Below are positions 14,901 through 26,900 of a stretch of DNA of 64,000 bases, in pieces. Position 1 is the stretch's first letter. Each line of letters begins with the position of its first letter. Made by a program: the position numbers and the translations under genes. The DNA comes from Mauremys mutica (taxonomy: Eukaryota; Chordata; Testudines; Geoemydidae): the NCBI RefSeq assembly GCF_020497125.1, contig NC_059087.1:13301925-13365924 (forward strand), given 5' to 3'. The notes beneath the pieces are model-generated. The model made no database searches. It was not told where the DNA came from and saw nothing but the letters and a program-made list of their open reading frames with translations.

Positions 14901-17900
14901 ATTGTATTAATCGCTGTATTTGTGATTGTTTCCAGAGATTCCTCAGATAACATTGGTGCAGAATATCTCATTTTTATGAGACTAGGTGAACCAGCTGATC
15001 GATTGCATGTATGGTTTATCATAATTTATGGTTTATCATAATGAAATTTTTGCTTGAAAGCAAATATTTAATCTCTAGAAGTGTACATAGCAGCCCAAAG
15101 AGTGAACTTCTGTATAAAATTTTTGGTAAAGCAATAATCAAATTGAAATGTGTTCATATATCCTATTTATAAATAATGGACTTGTGATGTTTGCAGCACA
15201 ATTGCTCCAGTGGTTGCCATTATCCCACCACCTCCAGATATCCAACCTGTTATTGACAAGCTGGCTGAATATGTTGCTAGGAATGGAATTAAGTTTGAAA
15301 CCAGTGTTCGTGCCAAGAATGATCTGAGGTGAGAGAGTCTTCTCTTAACTTTGATTTTATATTCTTTTAAAAAAAAATATATTCAGCTGGATTGTTTATT
15401 TTATTGGCAATGCATGCATTTCTGAAGAAAAACGTTTTAAGGAAAGTATTTGGTAATTTTTTATGTTAAAATTCAAGGGACCACTTAAAGTTAATGCTAA
15501 AACTCAGAATCCAGAAGTTGTGTTTCTGAATGCGTATATCTCCTGAGAATTTAAGCATAAGCTGTTATATTTCAGAACACCAAATAGTGTTCCTGTGCCT
15601 GAGGTAGTGAGATGGTAAATGATTGTTCGCATTTGCTTTGTTCATGTGTATATTTCTCAATTTACTTGTCCTTCTCTCTTAATAGGTTTGAGTTCCTGCA
15701 ACCATGGCACCAATATAATCCCTACTATGAATTTAAGAAACAATTCTTCCTTCAAAAAGAGAGCAGTGACAGCTCTCAGGTATGTTTATGATGGGACAGG
15801 TGGTGAGGAATGTAGATCATTTTGTTCTCTTTTGTATTCTACATTCAGAGAGTAATATGTAAAACTGATTTCTGTAGAGTGTGTTTGTGTTGGGGGAGGG
15901 ACTTGGATGCCTTTTATTTCATGTAACATAAATGCATCAGATTTGTAGCTTTAGTCTAGTATAGCATAAGCAAACAATGTTCATGACAATGTGAAAAGTT
16001 AAACATCTTGAGAACCTTTTGAGCAAATTACGCAGCTGCTTTGTGGAGATCCAAAACCCAGAGTGGTGCTCTGCTCCCATGAAGCTTAGGAGCATAGCAG
16101 TAGCAGTTACCTCTTCCTGCATGCCTCAGTCTGCTGTCCCTAAGGCAACTCTTAAGTTTTTTCTGATCCGCTACCTCTCAGAGAAACTTTAACTGAGAAG
16201 GTCAGTGTAATCTGGCAGCTGTCCTGATTGTTCTTAATTGAGAAGACCTGCTTCTTTCTGCATCCCACTGACTTTCTGCTTTTAGGGAAAACAAAACACA
16301 CATGATTGAAGATAGAGAAGCAAAGTGGAAGAAGGCAAGAAAATTTAAGTTTTTGTGGATTTATGAAGCTTTTTGGCTAAGTAGTAAATTGCCACATGAG
16401 CAGGTTCAGTATTCTCACGGGCTGTGGATATAATAGGACAAAGCAGCATGTTGAAAGTGATTCTAAAAAGGACGTTTAAATTGCTCTTACCAAACTACCC
16501 AGTCAAGAACAACTTTGCCTGTCAGGCTCCTAGTAAGCTGTCTGTAGAGCAATGGCAGCAGCGGGAGCACCCTTCTTAGAAGCAGTGATGACATCCATAC
16601 AAATGAATTACTGTACAATAATTAAACCCAAACCCTTTCTTTAGAGCATCTGGCCAAGCAGTTTGGTCTCATGACTCTCAGCAGATGCCTGTTTTTAACT
16701 CTCTCATTAGCCGTCTACGACTGCTATAGAATCTTTCAGAACTTTGTCTTCAGATATCTTCTAACCAGAAGCTTCTTTTAAAGCGACAGTAACTTTGTAT
16801 ATAACTCGGTGAAGCACGTGTAAGGATTAAATATATGTATTTCTATTTTAAACTATTTTATTTTAGAGAGTTTACAGTGCAAATTCAAGGGTATGTGAGT
16901 TTGAGTTATAGAGTGGCAGTATTGCAGCTAAGGAATATTCTTACTAACAAATTTTCCATTACATAGTGTAGGCTACTCTTAAATTAGTAGACTTTGTAGG
17001 AATGAATATGTTGCACAGTAGTTTTGGTTTAAACAATTAACTTTGTCATATAATTAGTTCATTAGTACATAAAACCATTCACAATTTGAAGATCTGCAGC
17101 TACTGGTGAGTAATGGGCAGTGTCTCTTTACTAACAGTTTCCTCCTTTTCATGGATATATATATTAAATTCTTAATGTAGTTCTAACATAGTCCTATTTA
17201 ATTTATTAGCTAGTGTATGCTAGTATTTATAAGGCATATTTTCTGTACTCCAGAAAATTTGTGAAATTGAAGCAATTTTCTAGGAAATTATATCATTTAT
17301 TCTACTTGGTAAGATTTTATCTTGTGTAGCATTTTAACTTGTACTGGATTTCAGTAATGAATGAAGTGTCTTTGAAAACAATTTATTTGTAAATTATTCA
17401 TAGCCTATTAAAACTACAAGATTTTAATAGAAACTAATAATTTTTATGCAGAAGTTTCTTTTCTTTAATATCCAGCTATTCTTCATGAAGTATACTAGCA
17501 AAAGCAATGTGCTTACATTCTATATTAGTTGCCTAGATTAATAAGAATTTATTTTAAAAAAATTGTGAGGAAATGATGCATCAAAGAAAAGTGATATTAA
17601 GGATTGCCATTTAAAGTTGAAGTATTGTAACTTTCAGACCTGGTGATCAGTATAGCTAAGAAGCCAATGGAGCATGATTAAATAAGTTCCTTGAGATTTT
17701 GTGTAACTATACGAACTTTCCCCTGTGTAGTTGTGCAGATAATTCCCTTACTTTTCAAAAAGATGAAAGCTATTTGTGCTTTTAATATTATGGCTAATGG
17801 TATTTTCTTTGCATACTTTATTCATATAACTAAATATAAAGCCTTTGATGCCTGCTTCTGCATCACTTTAAATCAGCTTTTACCATTAACTTCAGCAGGT

Positions 17901-20900
17901 ACTGGATCAAGTCCTTAATGCTATTTTTTTTATATGTTATCACTATAAACTGTTTATAGATTAGTTCATGCTTGGCCAATGAATGGCTGCAGAGGGAGGG
18001 ATGGATGAAAACCTCTGATGGCTGAAATATAAAATATGGAATGGGTCCCTCCTTAACATTTCAAATCTTTAAACAATAAGTATATTGAGAAGCAGCCAAA
18101 CAATCTATTAGGGAAAGGTTATTGGAATAAAAAAGTTTTTGCTTTTGTTCATATACTTCTGAGACCCTTAAGTCTTTCAGCTCTTTTTTATGGAGAACAC
18201 ACCAAATAGCCTTCATTTAATATATATATTTTTACCTTGGCATTTTCCCATACCAGAATAATTGAATCTTATGACAATAAAGCCACTTGTACTTCTAATA
18301 GTATCACCCCTGTTGAGGATTTCAAAGCATCTAGGGAGTTGTGTTCTAACAGTTTAGTTCACAAATACCAATGGCAGCTCAAAGTATCCATAGTAAGAAA
18401 GAGGCTTCCTGTTTCTCTCTCCTTATTGAAGTCTGTTGCTAATTATTTCACACGCATCGTTAGCTTAAAGTGTTGCACACAGCCAAAACAATTGTGCTCT
18501 AATGTGGAAAGCTCTTAAATAATTAACCCCCAATCTGTGTTTTTAATTTCCATTTATAAGTTACTTTTTACACTGAAATGGTTTCTTAATGACCCTGTCT
18601 TCACTTTCTGATTGAGGGGAAGGGCAGGGTGATCTTTGAGACTCAGACAGGAGACTGTCAGACGGGAGGCCTGACAACAAGCAAAGTCCCAGCTTCTGTG
18701 CTGTGACCCTATGCAGATGTCTCCTCCCAGAATCAAGCAAGGAGCCACTCAAGTGGTTCCCCGTATCTCTCCTCTTACCCGCCTTCCCTCTTTTTTGCAT
18801 CCCAGTAACTTTTGTGGGAGTTATGGCAAAAACTAGTGAACAAAGGAGGTTTCAAGCCAGTGGTGGGAGGAAGAAGAGGTGCTGCTGCTGCCGCCATTGC
18901 TATTATGGAAGAGGATCCAGGTGTGCATGAAAAGCAGCCGTCTTCTTGAGAGATGATTTTGTGAATACTTCCAATCTGCCCTGAATTATTGCTAAAAGCA
19001 AGGAGCTCACTTCTTAACCCGCTTCACAACCTCACCTCTTTCCTTCTCCCTTCAGGGGGCTTCAGAGCAAGAAGTGGTAATGAGGTAGTGCTGCTGCTGC
19101 TAAGGAAATAAACTTTCCCTATAGCAGCAGCAGCAACTTGGAGTAGTTTTAAAGTCACTGACTAGCTTCCCCCATGATCTTTGTCAAAGAATCATAGAAT
19201 ATCAGGGTTGGAAGGGACCTCAGGAGGTCATCTAGTCCAACCCCCTGCTCAAAGCAGGACCAATTCCCAACTAAATCATCCCAGCGAGGGCTTTGTCAAG
19301 CCTGACGTTAAAAACCTCTAAGGAAGGAGATTCCACCACCTCCCTAGGTAACCCATTCCAGTGAAAAAGTTTTTCCTAATATCCAACCTAGACCTCCCCC
19401 ACTGCAACTTGAGACCATTACTCCTTGTTCTGTCATCAGGTACCACTGAGAACAGTCTAGATCCATCCTCTTTGGAGCCCCCTTTCAGGTAGTTGAAAGC
19501 AGCTATCAAATCCCCCCTCATTCTTCTCTTCTGCAGACTAAACAATCCCAGTTCCCTCAGCCTCTCCTCAGAAGTCATGTGCTCCAGCCCCCTAACCATT
19601 TTTTTGCCCTCCGCTGGACTCTTTCCAATTTTTCCACATCCTTCTTGTAGTGTGGGGCCCAAAACTGTACACAGTACTCCAGATGAGGCCTCACCAATGT
19701 CGAATAGAGGAGAATGATCACGTCCCTCAATCTGCTGGCAATGCCCCTACTTACACAGCCCAAAATGCCGTTAGCCTTCTTGGCAACAAGGGCACAGTGT
19801 TGACTCATATCCAGCTTCTCGTCCACTGTAACCCCTAGGTCCTTTCTGCAGAATTGCTTCCTAGCCATTCGGTCCCTAGTCTGTAACAGTGAATGGGATT
19901 CTTCCGTCCTAAGTGCAGGACTCTGCACTTGTCCTTGTTGAACCTCATCAGGTTTCTTTTGGCCCAATCCTCTAATTTGTCTAGGTCCCTCTGTATCCTA
20001 TCCCTACCCTCCAGCGTATCTACCACTCCTCCCAGTTTAGTGTCATCTGCAAACTTGCTGAGAGTGCAGTCCATGCCATCCTCCAGATCATTAATGAAGA
20101 TATTGAACAAAACCGGCCCCAGGACCAACCCTAGGGGCACTCCACTTGAAACCGGCTGCCAACTAGACATGGAGCCGTATAAACACAAATTAAGCATTAT
20201 TAAACAGGATATTGTATGTTAGAAGTGGCATGACCTTTCATTCTGATCATTGTAAATGATCTTCATTGATTCTGCTGAAGGCCCCCCCCGAGGAGCTTGA
20301 GACCAAAAATAATACAAATTCGAGGGAGGGGAACTTTGGGCATTAATTTTGAAACTGCACCTCCTTAAAAAAAAATAGCTGAAGTAACGCTACTGGCAAA
20401 ACAAAGAAATTAATGGAAAACTATTCTTTTCAAATCATCCCATATTACTTAGGCATTGCAGGCAATTTGTATGTGTAATTTTTGGTTTTTATGTGTAATT
20501 TAATATCTGGTATATTCAGAATTAACCAGGAACAGCAGAATGCCTCTATATTCACTCATATTTTTCACTGTTTAAACCTTTAATACATTTTACTTCATTG
20601 TTTGTGGTTATTAAGTTGTTTAGATTTACTTTAAGTTAAAAAAACCCAAAAGAAACATTACGTCTGTTTTTTACCAGCAGGGTTACTGATGTATATTACA
20701 GCTAATATGACTACTCTTTTGAAATGGCTGGAAGATTTCCAGCTCCATCATATTACAGCCGTTTTGGCCAGAGTTGTTAATATAAAATTCAGTCTATTGA
20801 ACAGCATGAAGTGAGAATTATATATATAACAAATAAGTTATATGTTGGGTATCATCTAAGCAAAATTGTTGGTAAATTGACTTTTATAGTGGTTCTAATT

Positions 20901-23900
20901 TACATATTTATTGGAGAGGAGTGAGGAAATGGGTTTTAGGTAATATCTTACAATTAAGACACGCAAATCTAGTTTTTGTTCTGTTAAATTAGTGAAGAGT
21001 GTATATTTTGTAGTAATTGTACTTGATGAAATGTTACAAAAAATAGATAAAATATTTGGCTGCAATTTCTCTAGTTGAGGGAAAATCTTATGCAACATGC
21101 ATCCTTTCTTTCAAAGAAAAAGTGGAAAAAACGTGTTTTCTCTAAGTATAATTGATTTTGTATTGAAAAGTTCAGCTCTCTCAAAAATGTCTGTTTCCTT
21201 TTCAGAAAGGTTAGGTGGATTTTCATATATCATTTGTCCTGCATCCTTCTATTATATAGTAAAGCACACTGAATAAGTGAAAGGGTTAAGAAAGAGGCAA
21301 TGTACATGAACAAAATAAGTCTGCTTCAACAACAGACTTAGTATGAAATGTTTTTGACTACCTTGCATAGGCAGCAGTTAACGAAAGTCGCATTAATTTG
21401 CTATTCTTTAACATCTGTATTCAGAGGAAACAGGTTATAAAGCCCTTGCCTGCCCTTCTGAGAAACTGAATACATGTGTCGACAAAGTAGAGAGACACAT
21501 TTGGGGTTATGTGTATTTGGATTTTTTTCTTCCATTTCTCTAGTGTTCCTGGGTAGCTCCTCTGGAAGTGGTGAAGAAAAATATAAGATCTGCTCCTCAT
21601 TCAAAAGTAGATCTTGTGAGAACAAGGAAATAAAATTTGAGCTCTTGGTGACAAATCAAGCCCTAAGACCAGCTTCTGACCCTGGATCCAATAACTATCT
21701 TGTACACAAGCTTCTGAGCACACTTTATGTCCCGTCTACCTCTGGGTCCCGGTCACTGGGGGAGGTAGCGCTGGGGGAGGTAGCTGGAGGTGGGTCTGAT
21801 TTCCCTTTGAGCGTGATCATGCATGGGAAGAGGAAGTCCTGTCCCTTCCTAGCCCAACCAGGGCTAGCAGCTAGGAGCTCCTGGCGGGGGCGCTCCCTGC
21901 AGCATGTGGGAGATCATACCCACTTCCACCTCTGGCTGCAGAAGTGCCGCAGCTGCTGCCTTCAGAGTCCAGCTCTAAAGGCAGCGCAGAAATGATGGCG
22001 GCAGTTAAGCAAGACCCTACAACAGCTTCATGACCCTTTTTTTTGGGTGGGGAACCCCCATGATTACAACACTGAAATTTCAGATGTAAACATCTGAAAA
22101 TGTGAAATTGACTAATTTTTATACCCTCTGGCCCTGAAATTGACCCTGAATTTGGTAGGGCCCTACCCATAAGGAGGTGACACCTCATACTAATATCTCG
22201 TCATCATCTGAGACTGCAATGCCCCCACCACCGTCCTTGGTAGTTGACTTCAGGCAGTTACAGGAGCTGATGAAACACCTTTAGTAGAGGTCCAGGATTC
22301 CTTTCGTAAACTGGGTGTTTTACATACTTCTATACATATGGCCCGCCGTGTCAATAAAACTATGCTAGAGCCTGCCAATACTATCTAGCAGACTCCACCT
22401 ACATACCTACTACTTGTAAACTTGCTGACAAAAAAACTGTGTGTCAGCTCCGGTGTTTTCACATCCAACATTGAATTCCCAGATAGTGGATGCAGTTTAA
22501 TGAACATGGTAGACAACACAATACTAAGTCTACCTCTTATCACAAAAACTGGCTTGACTTCTTTGGTCGTAAAAGTTATTCCTCTGAAATGTTACAGTTC
22601 AGATCAGTGAATTATCAAGCGCTTACGTCAAAATATGAGTATCTGAATTACTATGAGTTTAACAGCTTTATTGAACTTTTACCAGAGAATCCACATGAAG
22701 AATTGAAGACCATGAAGTGCAACTCTTAGCAAAAACACTATTGCAGGCCTCCTTAGATGTAGCCTGTACTGCAGCCTGGACCATTTCCACTGTGGTCATG
22801 ATGCAACGAATATCTTGGCTCCAGTTGTCCATCTTCACTAGGGAGGTACAGAATACTGCAGAGGACCTTCCCTTTGATGGTCACTATGTACAGGTGGTCA
22901 CTTGACATCTTGAAGGATTTGAGGGCCATGCATAGGTCCCTCAGATTTTTTATGCCTGTAGGTAAGAGAATGTAGCAGGTCTCAAACAGCACAGAGATCT
23001 CACCTAGTTCACTTTTCTAATTTCTGTAGACCACCTGAACCACCAGCTAAGAGACAAGGTATTCAAAAAAGTCAGCTGCTGCTGCCACCAATTCATCTCA
23101 GCCACCCATGTTGTCTAAACGTTCGGCATTTGATGGTTTGGTCGAGAGTCTGAACCTTCTGCTTGATACTGTTCTTCAGCCTCCCCCTCCACTCCCCTTT
23201 GGACACTTTCCTGTTTTCAATCTTCATGGGGAAGAACATCTGATGTATGGATATTGGAGGTCATAACATCTGGTTATTTTCTGTCTTTCACCTCCATTCC
23301 TTTCTCATATTCCCTCTTTCCTGTCCCTTTTCAGGGACACATCTCACGATCAGTTGCTGAGACAGGAAGTCACCTCCCTTCTATGCTCCCTTCCACTAAT
23401 CAGAGCCAAATCTGTCAAGATCGTGACACTGTGGCCTGTATGTTTTGTATGTTCAATTGTCAGAGTGGGTGTGCTCAGTCTCTCTCTCCCTGGAATTGAT
23501 GCATAGCTAACCAGATAGGAAGCTGAAATGACTATGTTCAACATATATAGAACACCATGACTGATGACCTCAGCAGATGCTTCTCCTAGAGTTGTGAATG
23601 GGAGGTGGATTCACAATTCCTCAAAATATTTCTAACCTGGGGGTTTCCAAAAGTGGATCTTTTTACCGTCACAGCCAGTGCAGAGTGCAAGAAGTTCTGC
23701 TTGAGAGGTGGACTTTGTCCTCAATCACTAGGAGATGCCATCCTCATTTCATGGCTGAAGGGCCGCCTTTATGCTTATCCACCAACACTCTTGCTCTTGA
23801 CAGTTCTCAACGAGATCAAGCAGGACAAGGTCATTTTGATTGCACTGACTAGGCTTGGTCTCCTTACCTAGTCTGATTCACTTCTCGTCCACCACTGAGT

Positions 23901-26900
23901 CTTCCACACAGTCGCCACCTGTTGTCTTAGGAGAACACTCAGGCCCTTCATCCCAGTTTTGATGCTCTGTGATTCTAAGTGTGGCTTTTAGATGGTTCTC
24001 AGTGACAAGGATTGCCCATTCAACAGAGATACAGCAGGTATTGTTTAATAGCAGAAAGATCAGTACAAGAAATACCTTCAGTAATGGAAGAGATTTCACC
24101 ATTGGTGTACCCGTCATCAAGTCTCGGCTGTTCACTTTTCCCTTGCCGCTATCTTGGATTACCTGGCAGAATTAAAAACATCAGATCTCACTGTGAGTTC
24201 CATTGAAGTTCACTTGGTGATCATAACAGCTTTTCACTCTGTGCAAGGTTTTCAATCTCTGCTGACCCCGCAATGTCAAGATTCCTTAGAGGACTGATGA
24301 ATCTTTTTCCACAGATTAGACAGCCTATTCCAGTATGGAACTTGAACCTTATCCTTAATTGCCTCAACCAACCCAGTGCTGTGTTTGAATTGAAGTGATT
24401 ATTAACTCTAGTTAAAGCAGAAAGCTGCTGTGCTTTTGTCTCTTTAAAGGAGCAGTGTACCTCATTACTTCTCTGAATGGTCCAGGTAAGGACTAGACAT
24501 TTTAGGGAAGACGATTTGGGGGAAATTCGGGTGATGGGTGTGTTGGTCTCCACCAGCCTTGTGAGCCCAAATGAGCCCAGAGTGTGACTATAGTGTAACA
24601 AGCAGGTTGCTGGAGTCAGAGTTGCTGAATCTGACCTGCTCAACACACACACAGTCAAGGAACTGCATGTTTTCTGCTGGCTGATGGCATCTGAGCTGTA
24701 AGCCACTACAGCAGAGCATTTAAGCACCCAGGGTTCCAGGCAGTAGGTGATACAACCTCTCAGTGGTCTGCAGTGCACCCCAAATTGGAACATTGGCATA
24801 GTTATTATTGGGGCATTTAGTGTAGTGCATGAAGTACACTGCAAGTTGTATATGTGGGTGAAATGATACAGTCACTACGCTCTCGAATGAACTTGCACAG
24901 AAAAATAGACAAAAACACCGTATCACCCATGGGTGAACACTTTTCTCATAACCATGGCTCTATATCTGACCTTGGTCCTCATTCTCCAAGGAAACCTTCA
25001 AAAGACTAGCCTAAGAGCTTAAATTGATAACTTTGCAGACACTAAAAATTGTGGACTTAATAAAGACACTGGATTTATGACTTATTACCACAATCTGTAA
25101 CCCCCACTGACCTTCCTTTTTTCTGTGACTGCAGAGGTGTTAGCAGGCCACTTCACCTTGCAGTATGTGTTAACTTGTGTCTCTTACAACTTACGGAAAA
25201 CAATTCCACCTTGTATTTCACTTTGGCACTCCGTGGCCTGTTCTACACTATGAATTTACTTAGGTATGGCTTGTCTCTCAGAAGGTGAAAAATTCCTGTG
25301 AGATGTAACTATACCAACTTAACCCCTGGTGATTCTTCCATCAGCCTAGCTACCACCTCCTGAGGAGCTAAATTATCTACATTGATGGGAGAATCCCTCC
25401 CATTGGTGTAGGTACTCTCTGTACTGATGTGCTACAGTGGCACCGCTATGCTGCTCTAACATTTTATGTGTGGACATACCCTGAGTACCTTTCCCAGACC
25501 TGAAGAAGAATTCTGAGTAAGCTCAAAAGCTTGTCTCTTTCACCAACAGAAGTTGGTTCAGTAAAAGATAATTACCTCACCCACCTTGTCTTTCTGAGTT
25601 TGACCTTTCATCTCCTGGTTTTTTTCCTGAAACCACATCAGACTAGGGAGGAAGCTTGGATGTCAGAAGGGCGCTAGCCTTCTATTTGGACAGAACCAAA
25701 GCATTCAGAAAATTTCCCACAGTCTCCACCCACAGACTTTCAGGTTGGATTTCGGGGCATATTGCCATGTTATGAGTCTGTCAGCATTCAGTCTCCATCT
25801 GAAGTGCTAGCCCATTCTGTGAGGTCTCAATTTATCTGTATGACAACTTGGATTTCAGTGCATACATTCTCCAAACACCTATGCTTTGGTTCATGCCTCT
25901 AGGTCAGGTGCTGCAGTGGGCAATGCAGTTCTGTCCTCAGTATTAGACTCGGCTCCGAAGCGCCCTCCTTCCTGTTGGGATACTCCTTGGCAGTTTCCAG
26001 AAGTGGAGTACCTTTAGGGACACTACTCAAAGAGAGGTTACTCACCATGTCCAGTGACTGGAATTCGTGATGTGTACACCTCCGGGTGCTCCACTACCCA
26101 CTAACTCCTGCCTCATTTCCTCTGTGGGACTTTGTGGTAGAGCAGGTACGAACGGGTGGTTCGCCCATGCAGCCCTACACATTCTCAGTATGGGGCACGA
26201 GGCTGTATGGCCTTCATGTGCAGGCTGAATGAGCACTTCTATTGAAAACCTCCGATTGAAGGCACGGGAGGCTCATGCACACCTTAAGTGGAGTACCCTC
26301 AGGGGGAGACACTTTGAAGAACATCAGTTCCTGCACAAGATGAGTAACCTCTCCTTTATGATTAAAATTTTTTTGACAGAATTCCATGTCACCAAAACTT
26401 CAAAAGGTATTGTTTTTGTTATAATGCAGAACAACAAATTTAAAAACCTTGAAATTTGCTGCAAAATGGAATTTTCATCCTCTGCAGAGCTCTAACATTT
26501 AATTCGGACTAGTATAACTAACTTAAAGAACAGTGGAGTGTTATCATGTATGGGATAGTTGATTTGTTCAGAGATTGGAAAAGAAGAATCCATGTATTGC
26601 ACTGCAGTGTGAAAGACACAGGTTTGGAAACGATTGAAGTTAGCTTAGTTTCAGTCAGTGGAGGCCAGTATATATCATGGAGCTGACATAGAAGAAACAA
26701 CTTGCATATACTCTTTAATGAAGTGAACTGTGACATTGCAGTATCAGAGGGGTAGCCGTGTTAGTCTGGTTCTGTAGAAGCAGCAAAGAATCCTGTGGCA
26801 CCTTATAGACTAACAACGTTTTGCAGCATGAGCTTTCGTGGGTGAATACCCACTTCTTCGGATGCAAGACACTTGCATCCGAAGAAGTGGGTATTCACCC

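Larger units (their letters stand above)
24848..25598 (+). mobile_element. Penelope-like retroelement 3' part (GIY-YIG end plus tail), interrupted
   Basis: 24848-25080 translates, with frame breaks, as the C-terminal half of a PLE endonuclease: [27 protein letters not shown], a Leu-Lys segment and GLNKDTGF. The PLE tail resumes at 25482 with gagtacctttcccagacctg, then aagcttgtctctttcaccaa, cagaagttggttcagtaaaa and acctcacccaccttgtc. A 247-bp MITE (25235-25481) separates the two. A short inverted PLE piece directly upstream (about 24755-24845, minus strand, atgccccaataataactatg) shows the 5' inversion usual in this group. PLEs insert by target-primed reverse transcription. Confidence 0.8.
22180..26357 (+). 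mobile_element. DIRS-like retroelement 1 (decayed, with nested insertions)
   Basis: DIRS elements are tyrosine-recombinase retrotransposons coding for Gag, RT, RNase H and a YR. Pieces seen in order on the + strand: Gag-like [20 protein letters not shown] and [31 protein letters not shown] (22.5-22.9 kb); an RT N-terminal scrap [10 protein letters not shown] (near 23.35 kb); RNase H/linker [19 protein letters not shown] and [23 protein letters not shown] (23.6-23.86 kb); YR-like [19 protein letters not shown] and [10 protein letters not shown] (24.15-24.3 kb); a further YR scrap (25.63-25.9 kb); and a terminal region with imperfect inverted arms (26031-26094 and 26290-26357). Many stops and frameshifts. 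The YR region is split by a PLE/MITE insertion at about 24.5-25.6 kb. Confidence 0.75.

Noticed and set aside
21474..21995. A 173-codon ORF
   Set aside because: It spans unique intron and part of a hAT MITE, has no recognisable domain and low-complexity Gly/Ser content.
24221..24844. A 207-codon minus-strand ORF
   Set aside because: It runs across the antisense of a DIRS recombinase remnant, an unclassified repeat and an inverted PLE piece, so it is a chance composite.
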